Assembly: GCA_021800315.1 (NCBI GenBank)
Contig: JAJYZD010000069.1
Location: forward strand, 1-15,112
DNA: 15,112 nucleotides
From: Bacillota bacterium
GTDB taxonomy: Bacteria; Bacillota; Desulfotomaculia; Desulfotomaculales; JAJYZD01
Direction of reading: 5' to 3'
Below are positions 1 to 6,017 of the stretch, one piece after another (position 1 is the stretch's first letter; every line of letters begins with the position of its first letter). Made by a program: the position numbers and the translations under genes. The notes below the pieces were generated by a model that ran no database searches, was not told the DNA's origin, and was given only the letters and a program-made list of their open reading frames with translations.

Positions 1-1
1 C

Positions 2-406
2 ATGGCGGAGGAAAAGGCGGCCCAACTGGGCCTGCGCCCCCTGGCCACCATTGCCGGCCACGCGTCGGTTTCCCGGGAGGCGTCCTATATTGCCACGGTG
101 CCGGGCCTGGCCATAAACAAGCTGCTTGCCCGGCAGGGCCTGGACGTGGAGGGGATCGATCTTTTCGAAATCAACGAGGCCTTCGCGGCGGTTGCCCTGG
201 TCAGCGCGAAAATCGCCCGTATTGATCACGCCAGGACAAACGTCAACGGCGGGGCCGTGGCCTTCGGCCACCCCATAGGCGCCAGCGGGGCCAGGGTGCT
301 GATGACCCTCATATACGAACTGCGGCGCCGCGGCGGGGGAACGGGTATCGCCGCGATCTGCAGCGGAGCGGCGCAAGGAGACGCGGTGTTGGTCAGGGTG
401 GATTAG
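2..406 (+). CDS. Thiolase (acetyl-CoA C-acetyltransferase), C-terminal part
   Basis: This is the last 134 codons of a thiolase; the gene begins before the window. Thiolases condense two acetyl-CoA to acetoacetyl-CoA or cleave 3-ketoacyl-CoA, in the cytoplasm. The C-terminal domain is clear: the NEAFA motif near residue 58, the catalytic-histidine loop GHPIGASGAR near residue 89, and the second catalytic cysteine in ICSGAAQGDA near residue 120. The two histidine/cysteine elements visible here are intact. The nucleophilic cysteine lies in the missing N-terminal half. The TAG stop overlaps the stop codon of the convergent diguanylate cyclase gene by a few bases, so no room is left for a separate terminator. 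Family assignment is sure; the exact chain-length specificity cannot be told. Confidence 0.95.
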   Translation: MAEEKAAQLGLRPLATIAGHASVSREASYIATVPGLAINKLLARQGLDVEGIDLFEINEAFAAVALVSAKIARIDHARTNVNGGAVAFGHPIGASGARVLMTLIYELRRRGGGTGIAAICSGAAQGDAVLVRVD

Positions 407-1947
407 TCCCGGGACAGGACCACCCGGTTGCGGCCGCTGTTCTTGGCCCGGTACAGGGCCTGGTCCGCCATTTCCAACAGCTTCTCGAGGGATGTGCCGG
501 ACTCCGGGGCTGCGACTCCGGCCACCCCGAAGCTGGCGGTTACACTGACGGTTGTGGTATTGTCCAGGGAAACCACGGAGCCGGCTATGTTTTTGCGGGC
601 CCTTTCGGCCACGGCCAGGGCCCCGTCGGGGGAGGCCCCCGGCAGGATCAGGACGAACTCCTCGCCGCCCCAGCGGCCCATCAGGTCACGGGAGCGCAGG
701 GCGCCGGCGCAGGTTCGCACGACGCTTTTCAGGACCAGGTCGCCCGCGCTGTGTCCGTAGGTATCGTTGACGTCCTTGAAGTGGTCGATGTCTATCAGCA
801 CGACCGAGAACGGGCGCCCGCCGGGCCTGGCCCGTTCCAGTTCCCGATGTCCGAGTTCGAGGAGGTAGCGGCGGTTGAAGATGCCGGTGAGGGCGTCCAT
901 CCGCGCTCGCGCCTGCAATTCATCGACCCGCCAGGTCTCGCGGGTGACGTCGCACAGGATGACGGCTTTGCCTATCACCTGGTGGCGCCGGTTTTCCAGT
1001 ATCGACAGGCGGGATTGATAGCAGCGGAGCCCTCGGCCCAGGGGAAGCTGTAATTCGGTCTGGTCGCACTCGGGAGCAACCAGTTGCCGCAAGAGTTCGG
1101 GCTGATCGTGGAGCACCTCTTTGACCGGGCGTCCCAGGGCTTGCGGCGCGAGGCCGGCGATGACCGTCCGGGCGGCGGAGTTGAAATCAACAATCCGGTT
1201 TTGGGTGTCCAAAACCAGGACTCCTTCGCGAATACCCTGAAACACGCTATCCCGGGTAATAACGGCCGGGCTGTCCCTCCGGAGAAAGATCCAGCCGAAA
1301 GCCAGACCGGTGACGCTCAGGGCCAGGGGGCCCGGATCCAGTATCCGTTCCCCGGGGAAATAGGCCAGGACGGCCGCCCAGGGTACCAACGAGGCGGCCA
1401 GCAGCGCTCCGGCCTGTCGCCGGGCCGCTCCCCGCTCCCGCCGCCGTTTTCCCGCATAGAGGACGTTGCCGAGGAGGAGCGAGGCCAGGACATAGACCGC
1501 GAACACCCAGTACCAGGGGCCCCGGGTGTGGGATATCAGGGCCAGGGGCCCCGGGGGGGCCATGCTCACGGCCCCGTAATACAGGTGGTGGTACCCGTTG
1601 GTATAATACAGGAGGAGGCTTGCGGCGGGGATGAAGCAGAGGGTGACGGCCAGGCGCCGGGTCAGGAAACGGCCCCTTTTCACCGTGCCAGCCGCGGTCA
1701 TGACCCAGGCCGGGGCTGCCGCGGCCAGACCGAGGTACTCCAGCGCGGCCCACCAGATTCTGGCCGCGGCGGTAGCGCTGACGAGGGTGCCGGCGTAACC
1801 GGCGGAATAGAGGAACGCGGCGGCCATGAGGACGGCGAAGCCGTGGCCGCCCGCCGGGCGGCGCAGCCAGGCAACATGGAAAAGGGCTCCGTCGACGGCC
1901 GCGGCGGTCAACAGCGCAATTAAATAGGTTGTCTGGTGTTGCAGCAT
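403..1947 (-). CDS. Membrane diguanylate cyclase (7TM-PAS-GGDEF)
   Basis: The product should make cyclic di-GMP from two GTP at the membrane. Counting from the chosen start (514 aa), residues about 5-225 hold seven or so hydrophobic segments like the histidine-kinase N-terminal 7TM domain. Residues about 235-335 look like a PAS sensor, and about 345-514 form a GGDEF domain. The domain has DALTGIFNRR at 351, metal aspartates in IDIDHF (386, 388), the active-site GGEEF at 427-431, and an intact product-inhibition I-site RSRD at 418-421. An active, feedback-inhibited enzyme is therefore expected. The start at 1947 is chosen because GAGG lies 9 bases before it. An ATG two codons earlier (1953) has only 3 bases of spacing, and a further in-frame start at 2004 is unlikely. 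The ligand of the 7TM/PAS part is unknown. Confidence 0.93.
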   Translation of the reverse strand: MLQHQTTYLIALLTAAAVDGALFHVAWLRRPAGGHGFAVLMAAAFLYSAGYAGTLVSATAAARIWWAALEYLGLAAAAPAWVMTAAGTVKRGRFLTRRLAVTLCFIPAASLLLYYTNGYHHLYYGAVSMAPPGPLALISHTRGPWYWVFAVYVLASLLLGNVLYAGKRRRERGAARRQAGALLAASLVPWAAVLAYFPGERILDPGPLALSVTGLAFGWIFLRRDSPAVITRDSVFQGIREGVLVLDTQNRIVDFNSAARTVIAGLAPQALGRPVKEVLHDQPELLRQLVAPECDQTELQLPLGRGLRCYQSRLSILENRRHQVIGKAVILCDVTRETWRVDELQARARMDALTGIFNRRYLLELGHRELERARPGGRPFSVVLIDIDHFKDVNDTYGHSAGDLVLKSVVRTCAGALRSRDLMGRWGGEEFVLILPGASPDGALAVAERARKNIAGSVVSLDNTTTVSVTASFGVAGVAAPESGTSLEKLLEMADQALYRAKNSGRNRVVLSRD

Positions 1948-2009
1948 GGCCATGTCCCTCAAGCAAACGGCTCGGAGCATCCAGCGGGCGCCCGCCGCCC
2001 TCAAGCTAC

Positions 2010-2037
2010 TTGTCGGCGCAAGGGCTCGATATCTTTA
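2010..2037 (-). promoter_or_regulatory. Candidate sigma-D (sigma-28) promoter of the diguanylate cyclase gene
   Basis: On the minus strand TAAA (2034-2037) is followed after 16 bases by GCCGACAA (2010-2017). The known sigma-D pattern is TAAA, about 15 bases, GCCGATAA, so seven of eight -10 positions match. Transcription would start about 50-60 bases before the chosen ATG. No convincing sigma-A promoter was seen in this gap: TTGTCA lies upstream but with 19-base spacing to a poor -10. Confidence 0.4.
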
Positions 2038-2092
2038 CTTTACGGCACCAGGAAGCGGCAGTGACAATTATTCGGCCGGTCGGGAAAAGGCG

Positions 2093-2126
2093 CAGGCACC
2101 CCGGCATTTTAACGTGCCGGCGCCTG
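2093..2126. repeat. Inverted repeat (hairpin) between divergent genes
   Basis: CAGGC, three bases, CCGGCA, an 8-base loop, then TGCCGG, one base, GCCTG. The two nested stems pair perfectly apart from the small bulge. There is no T-tract on either side, so it is not a standard intrinsic terminator. It lies between the diguanylate cyclase and csoR promoters and could insulate them or bind a regulator. Confidence 0.6.
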
Positions 2127-2184
2127 GTAGTAAGATTCAGGGGGGTAGGGAAAGCTACACTCACCTGGCGAAGGGTAGCCGCGT

Positions 2185-2214
2185 TTGACGGGGGGATGCG
2201 ACCTTCTGTATTAT
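2185..2214 (+). promoter_or_regulatory. Sigma-A promoter of the csoR-type gene
   Basis: TTGACG (2185-2190), an 18-base spacer, and TATTAT (2209-2214). Five of six positions match consensus in each box. Transcription should start near 2221, about 25 bases before the chosen ATG. Confidence 0.65.
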
Positions 2215-2225
2215 GTACTGTACAT
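2213..2225. promoter_or_regulatory. Palindromic operator candidate at the csoR start site
   Basis: ATGTAC and GTACAT flank a single central T, a perfect 13-base palindrome that overlaps the end of the -10 box and the likely transcription start. The position suits a repressor, most simply autoregulation by the product just downstream. It does not look like the GC-tract operators described for copper CsoR proteins, so the bound protein is uncertain. Confidence 0.45.
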
Positions 2226-2245
2226 GGGTATGGTAGGTGCACATA

Positions 2246-2509
2246 ATGGAGCGTGACAAACAGGATCTGCAATGCCGCTTGCGTAAAATCGAGGGGCAGA
2301 TCCGGGGCCTGCAAAAGATGATCGAAGAGGACCGCTACTGCGTGGATATCCTTTTGCAAATCAGCGCGGTGCGCGCAGCCCTCCAGAAGGTCGGTCTTTC
2401 CCTGTTCAAGAGCCATACCCGCGGTTGCGTGGCCAGCGCCCTCAGGGAGCAGGGCAACGATGCGGTCATCGATGAACTCATCGAGGTCATAGATAAATTT
2501 TCAAAATAA
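2246..2509 (+). CDS. CsoR/FrmR-family metal-sensing repressor
   Basis: An 87-aa all-helical repressor of the CsoR/RcnR/FrmR (DUF156) family, which releases DNA when metal or a reactive small molecule binds. It has the RKIEGQIRGLQKMI helix at residues 13-26 and the cysteine-histidine-cysteine ligand set C32, H57, C61 typical of copper-sensing CsoR. RcnR and FrmR use different ligand sets, and sulfur-sensing CstR has no histidine at this place. The ATG at 2246 has AGGTG 6 bases upstream; a GTG three codons earlier lies within that ribosome binding site and is rejected. No copper ATPase or chaperone gene lies nearby in the window, so its target is unknown. Extra cysteine C10 is present. Cu(I) sensing is likely, not shown. 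Confidence 0.9.
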   Translation: MERDKQDLQCRLRKIEGQIRGLQKMIEEDRYCVDILLQISAVRAALQKVGLSLFKSHTRGCVASALREQGNDAVIDELIEVIDKFSK

Positions 2510-2566
2510 CAACTTCCAAAACGAGCTGAATCCATTTTCCTTTTCTTTGAAGGGAGGTGAACCTGG

Positions 2567-2641
2567 ATGCTTCGTAAACAATGGATGCTGCGTGCTGTGG
2601 CTCACTGCGAGAAGGGTTGCCGTAGATGGTCCCGGGCATGA
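2567..2641 (+). CDS. 24-aa small ORF with very strong ribosome binding site
   Basis: An ATG at 2567 stands 6 bases after GGGAGGTGA (2552-2560), the best ribosome binding site in this part of the window. It opens a 24-codon frame ending in TGA at 2639-2641. The peptide is basic (many Arg and Lys), with three Trp and two Cys (C14, C18), and has no membrane segment. It starts 57 bases after csoR and could be co-transcribed with it. It may be a leader peptide for the downstream amidohydrolase, a small protein in its own right, or the remains of a larger gene. No family is recognised. Confidence 0.4.
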   Translation: MLRKQWMLRAVAHCEKGCRRWSRA

Positions 2642-2709
2642 CGCTAAACTGCCCGCAGGGGTGGAACAGACGGAGTCCCGGCTTTGCGCTCCACCGGGTA
2701 CACGCCGCC

Positions 2710-2740
2710 GCGGGCCGCCGTCCCGGCGGCTGCGGCCCGC
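2710..2740. repeat. GC-rich hairpin upstream of the amidohydrolase gene
   Basis: GCGGGCCGC (2710-2718) and GCGGCCCGC (2732-2740) are perfect inverted copies, with a shorter inner stem CCG/CGG. No T-tract follows, so termination is not indicated. It sits 32 bases before the amidohydrolase ATG and could affect readthrough or translation. Confidence 0.55.
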
Positions 2741-2772
2741 CCGCCCCGGGAACGAAAAGAGGCAAAGGCCGC

Positions 2773-3609
2773 ATGACGACACCGGTTATCGATTTCCACG
2801 TTCACCCCATTGATTACGAAAGCTATGGCCAGGCTACGCTGGAATGGATCCGGGACCTGCAGGGCGAGGCCAACTGGGAGCGGATGCAAAAGTACGCCGA
2901 CCCGGACGCTTTTTGTTCCCTCCTGGCCGAAAACGGCGTGGACTACGCGGTCGTGCTGGCGGAACTCAGCCCGGCTGCCAGCGGTACGTGCTCCAACGAG
3001 TACGTGGCTGCTTTTTGCGCCGGGCGGGAGAAACTGATCCCCTTCTGCACCGTCAATCCCCACCTGGTGCCGGACGGCCGGACCGAACTGCGCCGGCTGG
3101 TGCAAACCCATGGTTTCCGGGGTCTCAAGCTCTACCCCACGTATAACCATTTCTATCCCAACGCGCCCCTTCTTTATCCGCTCTATGCCGCGGCCGAGGA
3201 GTTGGGGCTGCCGGTGATGCTGCATACGGGCTCCTCGGTCTTCCGGGGGTCCCGGCTGAAATACGGGGATCCGCTCTTTTTGGACGACGTCGCCGTGGAC
3301 TTTCCCCGGCTCAGGATCCTGCTGGTGCACGGCGGCCGCGGCGTGTGGTACGACCGCGCCTTCCTCCTCACCCGTCTGCACGAGAACGTGTACCTGGAGA
3401 TAGCGGGGCTGCCGCCGCCCAAACTCCTGACCTACTTCCCGGAACTGGACCGGGTGGCCGACAAGGTGATCTTCGGCTCGGACTGGCCGGGCCTGCTCGA
3501 TGTAGCCGGGAACATAAAGAGGATAAGGGCCCTGCCCCTGGCCGAAGAGGTCAAGGAAAAGATCCTGGGGGGCAACGCAGCCCGGCTGTTGGGTATTGAA
3601 GAAAAATGA
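2773..3609 (+). CDS. Metal-dependent amidohydrolase (Amidohydro_2 family)
   Basis: A 278-aa TIM-barrel hydrolase or decarboxylase of the amidohydrolase superfamily, acting in the cytoplasm. Visible metal and catalytic positions: HxH at H9 and H11 (FHVHP), K119 in GLKLYP, H151 in MLHTG, H186 in LVHGG, and D237 in FGSDWPG. The full set argues for an active enzyme. The substrate cannot be told; relatives include uronate isomerase-like and aminocarboxymuconate decarboxylase-like proteins. The start is ATG 2773 because the conserved strand leading to HxH begins at residue 5. The open frame upstream is low-complexity Pro/Arg sequence that does not look like protein. The ribosome binding site is weak (GAGG or AAAGG). 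The end overlaps a possible ATG of the next frame, suggesting translational coupling. Confidence 0.9.
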   Translation: MTTPVIDFHVHPIDYESYGQATLEWIRDLQGEANWERMQKYADPDAFCSLLAENGVDYAVVLAELSPAASGTCSNEYVAAFCAGREKLIPFCTVNPHLVPDGRTELRRLVQTHGFRGLKLYPTYNHFYPNAPLLYPLYAAAEELGLPVMLHTGSSVFRGSRLKYGDPLFLDDVAVDFPRLRILLVHGGRGVWYDRAFLLTRLHENVYLEIAGLPPPKLLTYFPELDRVADKVIFGSDWPGLLDVAGNIKRIRALPLAEEVKEKILGGNAARLLGIEEK

Positions 3610-3623
3610 CGGGGGGTGGCGAA

Positions 3624-3845
3624 GTGAGCTGTTACCTGCGGAACCTCAAAGGCGTCCTGGCCAAAGCTGATCTGACACCGGCGACGAAACAGGAGCGGAA
3701 GGAAATCGACCTGGCCATCCGGGCCCTGGTGGTCTCCGAGGGGGAGAAGTGCCCCCGGGTCTGGCAGAGGGTCAAAGTCTTCTTGGCGGAGCCGGGCGGT
3801 GAGGACAGGCTGGTGGCGGTGCTGAAGGAGCGGCGGGGCGGGTGA
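3624..3845 (+). CDS. Small conserved-type hypothetical protein
   Basis: A 73-aa hydrophilic, helical protein with no signal or membrane segment. GTG 3624 is preferred because a G-rich ribosome binding site (3611-3619) lies just before it and because the N-terminus then reads SCYLRNLKGVL, which I recall as the usual beginning of a small hypothetical family in peptococci-like clostridia. That recollection is not checked. An ATG at 3606 overlapping the amidohydrolase stop is the alternative. Function is unknown; co-transcription with the amidohydrolase is likely from the 14-base gap. Residues CPRVW near position 43 are a possible conserved spot. Confidence 0.75.
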   Translation: MSCYLRNLKGVLAKADLTPATKQERKEIDLAIRALVVSEGEKCPRVWQRVKVFLAEPGGEDRLVAVLKERRGG

Positions 3846-3926
3846 TATCGTGACGGTTTTTCTCCGGTGGCGCTGCCTGTCGTCCCTGGGATAAATCAAC
3901 GAAAGACTCTCGCCTGGTGTGTTCCA

Positions 3927-4331
3927 TTAAGCGAGCGACCAGTCAAGCACCTGCAGATCTTTAATGCGTCCCAGTTCCCCGACATTGTTGCTTATCAAGG
4001 AAGCCCCCAGGCTCAGGGCATGGCCGCCTATCATGGTATCGAGCGGGCCGATGGGGGTTCCCGCGGCTTCGAGTTCGGCACGGACCATACCGTAAACCCC
4101 GGCCGCCTGTTCGTCGAAAGACGCGATTTCCAAAGGCGGAAGAAAGGCATTGAGGGCAGCCGTGTTTTGTTTTAAGAACTTGCTTTTGGCGACGCCAAAA
4201 CGCAATTCTGCCAGTGTAACAGTTGAGATACCCACTTCGCCGGGCTTACATTGTTTGAATCTATCCAAGAGAAGTTTTGATTTACTCTTGATCAAGTAGA
4301 TACAGATATTGGTGTCCAGCATGTAGAGCAT
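3927..4331 (-). CDS. vapC: VapC-type PIN-domain ribonuclease toxin
   Basis: A full-length 134-aa PIN-domain endoribonuclease, the toxin of a type II system that cleaves tRNA or rRNA when free of its antitoxin. Acidic active-site residues are visible: D6 in YMLDTN, E42 in LAELRFG, and D98 in GPLDTMI. The fourth position falls in ISNNVGEL around residues 115-119; Asn there is common in this subgroup. The ATG overlaps the antitoxin stop as TAATG, so the two are translationally coupled. Codon use is less GC-rich than in flanking housekeeping genes, consistent with transfer. The RNA target cannot be predicted. Confidence 0.95.
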   Translation of the reverse strand: MLYMLDTNICIYLIKSKSKLLLDRFKQCKPGEVGISTVTLAELRFGVAKSKFLKQNTAALNAFLPPLEIASFDEQAAGVYGMVRAELEAAGTPIGPLDTMIGGHALSLGASLISNNVGELGRIKDLQVLDWSLA

Positions 4332-4561
4332 TAGAACGGTTCCCTTCTGTCCTGTTGTTTGGGTTGCTGCCTATCATCCATATAATCATCGGAAAACATA
4401 TCCAGGCTACTCACCAGTGTGTCCCATGGATCTTCTTTGGGCAATAAAACCACTGCTTTTCCCATGCGCCTTATAAGCACTTCATCGCCTTCGAAACGGA
4501 ACTCCCTGGGCAATCTTACCGCCTGGCAGTTTCCGTTCTTAAACAATCTTGCCGTCTTCAC
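4331..4561 (-). CDS. vapB: VapB-type AbrB/SpoVT-fold antitoxin
   Basis: A 76-aa antitoxin that binds DNA through an AbrB/MazE-like swapped-hairpin N-terminus and wraps VapC with its acidic C-terminal tail. The N-terminal motif LFKNGNCQAVRLPREFRF is typical of VapB. The tail is polar and disorder-prone. The GTG at 4561 is chosen because AAGGAGGT ends 6 bases before it; an in-frame GTG at 4567 touches the ribosome binding site and cannot be used well. It lies upstream of and overlaps the toxin by one base, the usual order for an autoregulated pair. Confidence 0.93.
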   Translation of the reverse strand: MKTARLFKNGNCQAVRLPREFRFEGDEVLIRRMGKAVVLLPKEDPWDTLVSSLDMFSDDYMDDRQQPKQQDRREPF

Positions 4562-4576
4562 GGTCACACCTCCTTG

Positions 4577-4616
4577 GTATATATCAATAGTATATACTGG
4601 TTCTGGCCGGTGTCAA
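4577..4616 (-). promoter_or_regulatory. vapBC promoter with palindromic operator
   Basis: On the minus strand TTGACA (4611-4616) is followed after 16 bases by TATACT (4589-4594); TACTAT with an 18-base spacer is an alternative. The -10 lies inside the perfect palindrome AGTATATACT (4589-4598). A second half-site GTATAT (4577-4582) faces ATATAC (4592-4597). Overlap of operator and -10 fits repression by VapB or the VapBC complex. Confidence 0.7.
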
Positions 4617-4726
4617 GAGAATCTTTGCCGCTCTCCGGCCGAAAAACGAGGTGGACCGCGTGGCGGTTCCGGCACGCAAGTACTACGGGCGAACAGACCG
4701 GCACAGGGGCCCCGGGAGCAACCGCA

Positions 4727-4924
4727 CTATCTCCCGCTGTTCCCATGTATGTGGCTTGCCGCATACTCAATCGCCCTTTTGGTCAATCCTTCGCCAAGAT
4801 GGGGAGGATTTTCGGGACTGAAGCCCTGGGGCCGCAATTCGGACATCAGCGCCGGAATGGTGTTGGCAGATACCCCCTGGCGGTTCCTGGGAATCAGCGA
4901 CATGGGCCGCAAACTGGTTCGCAT
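4727..4924 (-). CDS. 65-aa ORF of unknown function
   Basis: ATG 4924 has GGAGGA 8 bases upstream, a strong site, and lies just past the terminator of the exported-peptide gene. The protein is basic at its start, then a hydrophilic helical stretch (ANTIPALMSEL, GLTKRAIEYAA) and a short His-containing tail. No signal peptide or membrane segment. No promoter of its own is obvious in the short gap, so it would depend on readthrough or an unseen promoter. The open frame continues upstream through the terminator hairpin, but that part is unlikely to be translated. It may also be a remnant of a longer gene. No family is recognised. Confidence 0.4.
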   Translation of the reverse strand: MRTSLRPMSLIPRNRQGVSANTIPALMSELRPQGFSPENPPHLGEGLTKRAIEYAASHIHGNSGR

Positions 4925-4948
4925 GCCGGGAATCCTCCGCCGGAAGGC

Positions 4949-4987
4949 AAAAAAAGGCGGCCTTCCCCTGTCGGAAAAGGCCGCCTT
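4949..4987 (-). terminator. Intrinsic terminator of the exported-peptide gene
   Basis: On the minus strand AAGGCGGCCTT (4977-4987) pairs perfectly over 11 bases with AAGGCCGCCTT (4954-4964), followed by an unbroken run of seven T (plus-strand A 4949-4955). It is 32 bases beyond the stop codon of the gene at 5019-5300, and supports that gene being real. Confidence 0.88.
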
Positions 4988-5018
4988 CCGGGCGGCAAGG
5001 TAACTGCCTCCATCTCCT

Positions 5019-5300
5019 TTAGAAACCAAACCACGCTAGACCATAATCAAGATCGTCCATCCATTGGATCCAGCTCTCACCATCCTGCCACCAAGCGGCG
5101 TCGGAAGAGGTATAGGAAGGACCCACTGTTACTCCTCCTCCGACACTCTCGTAGGTAAACGCATACGCCCGCGGGGCGTTCGCTCCCATGCTCACCGCCA
5201 CCACGCACCCGGCCAGAACCATGACCGCGGGCTGGCATGCAAGGCACCGTAAAAATCCCGGGGATCTGTTGCACCAAAAGTCAACCGAACCGTCGCTCAT
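5019..5300 (-). CDS. Small exported protein with acidic, Trp-rich mature part
   Basis: A 93-aa protein whose residues about 25-47 form a hydrophobic segment ending in APRAYA, a good type I signal-peptidase site. The predicted mature part (about 46 aa) has five Trp and several Tyr and Phe, seven Asp or Glu, and no Lys or Arg. There are four Cys before the cleavage site and none after. The start is uncertain: ATG 5300 has no clear ribosome binding site and its first 20 residues are unusual for a signal peptide; internal ATGs give shorter versions. An extended -10 promoter lies about 130 bases upstream and a strong terminator just downstream, so a single-gene transcript is likely. No family is recognised. 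It could be a signalling or antimicrobial peptide precursor, or the fragment of a larger surface protein. Confidence 0.6.
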   Translation of the reverse strand: MSDGSVDFWCNRSPGFLRCLACQPAVMVLAGCVVAVSMGANAPRAYAFTYESVGGGVTVGPSYTSSDAAWWQDGESWIQWMDDLDYGLAWFGF

Positions 5301-5431
5301 CTTGACGGTTAAGGTCGGATTTGTACGAGTTATCTCCCCCGGCCTGCGCGGATGGCCCTTTGGGGCCCTTTGGGGTGCCCTGAACTTGGCGTGCGCCGTG
5401 GCTTAGCGCCTTCTGAACCAAGCTCATAGTC

Positions 5432-5440
5432 ATTATACCA
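5432..5440 (-). promoter_or_regulatory. Extended -10 promoter of the exported-peptide gene
   Basis: Minus strand reads TGGTATAAT: a perfect -10 (5432-5437) with the TG extension. The -35 position is poor, which an extended -10 can compensate. Transcription would start near 5425, giving a leader of about 125 bases that contains two direct copies of CAAAGGGCC with GGGCC/GGCCC pairing potential. Confidence 0.55.
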
Positions 5441-5455
5441 GATCCAGGTTAAGAC

Positions 5456-5479
5456 GAAATTTCTCCAACTTTAAATTTC
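5456..5479. repeat. AT-rich inverted repeat upstream of the exported-peptide promoter
   Basis: GAAATTT (5456-5462) and AAATTTC (5473-5479) are perfect inverted copies spaced by 10 bases. They lie about 20-45 bases upstream of the -10, where an activator or UP-like element would sit. This is not a match to the CodY box, whose centre is fixed and shorter. Confidence 0.45.
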
Positions 5480-5970
5480 TATTATCTTTCCGTTGTGTTT
5501 CAGTGAACTACGTCCTGCACATGTGTTCGCCTGAGAAAATTACCTACAAACATTAATGAACTTTTCAGCAGACCGCACTGCGCTCCGGATCTTCCCGCTC
5601 CGTAAGCCGATAGCCGCGTCCAATAATTGCGTAGAAATCTTGATAGCAAAGATTTCGGCAAGAATTTTTGGCATGTCTCATTTTTGCCCGAAAATTAGTT
5701 GACAGGCCTGCGAATGTCAGACAGCGACCTGCATGGTCTCCACCGCTTGCCGAACTTCCGAGGTTCCCAGATTCCGCTACCCGAACAAGCCTTCGGTATG
5801 GTGGGCGCATCCGCTCTCACCGGCTTGGCTTGTCAACATATTTCTGAGACATGACGAATTTTCAAAGTGGTTATGGCGCAATTCAGTTCCTTGTTCCGGA
5901 AATAATGATGATCGCGGTCCCTAATGAGGCTCTCATAGTCTTGCATAGAGCAGTGATGGCATTCCTTTCG
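5480..5970. other. Non-coding stretch, possible relic DNA
   Basis: About 490 bases with no credible gene. Open frames here (for example minus 5565-5810 and plus 5851-6129) lack ribosome binding sites and recognisable protein character. Base composition is more AT-rich and patchy than in neighbouring genes. It contains the nested inverted repeats at 5672-5853. The composition and repeats suggest a decayed mobile element, without proof. Confidence 0.5.
5672..5853. repeat. Nested inverted repeats, possible mobile-element relic
   Basis: Outer arms: CATGTCTCA (5672-5680) and TGAGACATG (5845-5853), a perfect 9-base match. Inner arms: GTTGACAGGCC (5698-5708) and GGCTTGTCAAC (5827-5837), matching at 10 of 11 bases. 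The outer-to-inner spacing differs (17 and 7 bases). About 120 bases without a gene lie between. The arrangement resembles the multiply repeated ends of some insertion sequences or a MITE, but no family is identified. Confidence 0.45.
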
Positions 5971-5991
5971 CTGCCGGGTTTCCGCCGGCAG
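5971..5991. repeat. Short hairpin downstream of wtpA
   Basis: CTGCCGG (5971-5977) and CCGGCAG (5985-5991) pair perfectly around a 7-base loop. No T-tract. It lies past the true wtpA terminator and may be a second barrier or a relic. Confidence 0.45.
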
Positions 5992-6017
5992 TCGTCAGAA
6001 ATGCCCGGCCGGGGGCG

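Noticed and set aside
1084..1923. Long plus-strand open frame (279 codons) opposite the diguanylate cyclase
   Set aside because: Its translation is low-complexity Gly/Arg/Pro typical of the GC-rich opposite strand; the minus strand has a full 7TM-PAS-GGDEF protein.
2626..2772. N-terminal extension of the amidohydrolase to ATG 2626
   Set aside because: The extension is Pro/Arg/Gly-rich and crosses a GC hairpin; the conserved beta-strand before HxH begins just after ATG 2773.
5536..5550. Possible CodY box (GAAAATT) and another half-site near 5856
   Set aside because: Only half of the AATTTTCWGAAAATT palindrome is present in each case.
5565..5810. 81-codon minus-strand frame in the gene-free stretch
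   Set aside because: No ribosome binding site; composition not protein-like; the frame spans the inverted-repeat region and shows no motif.
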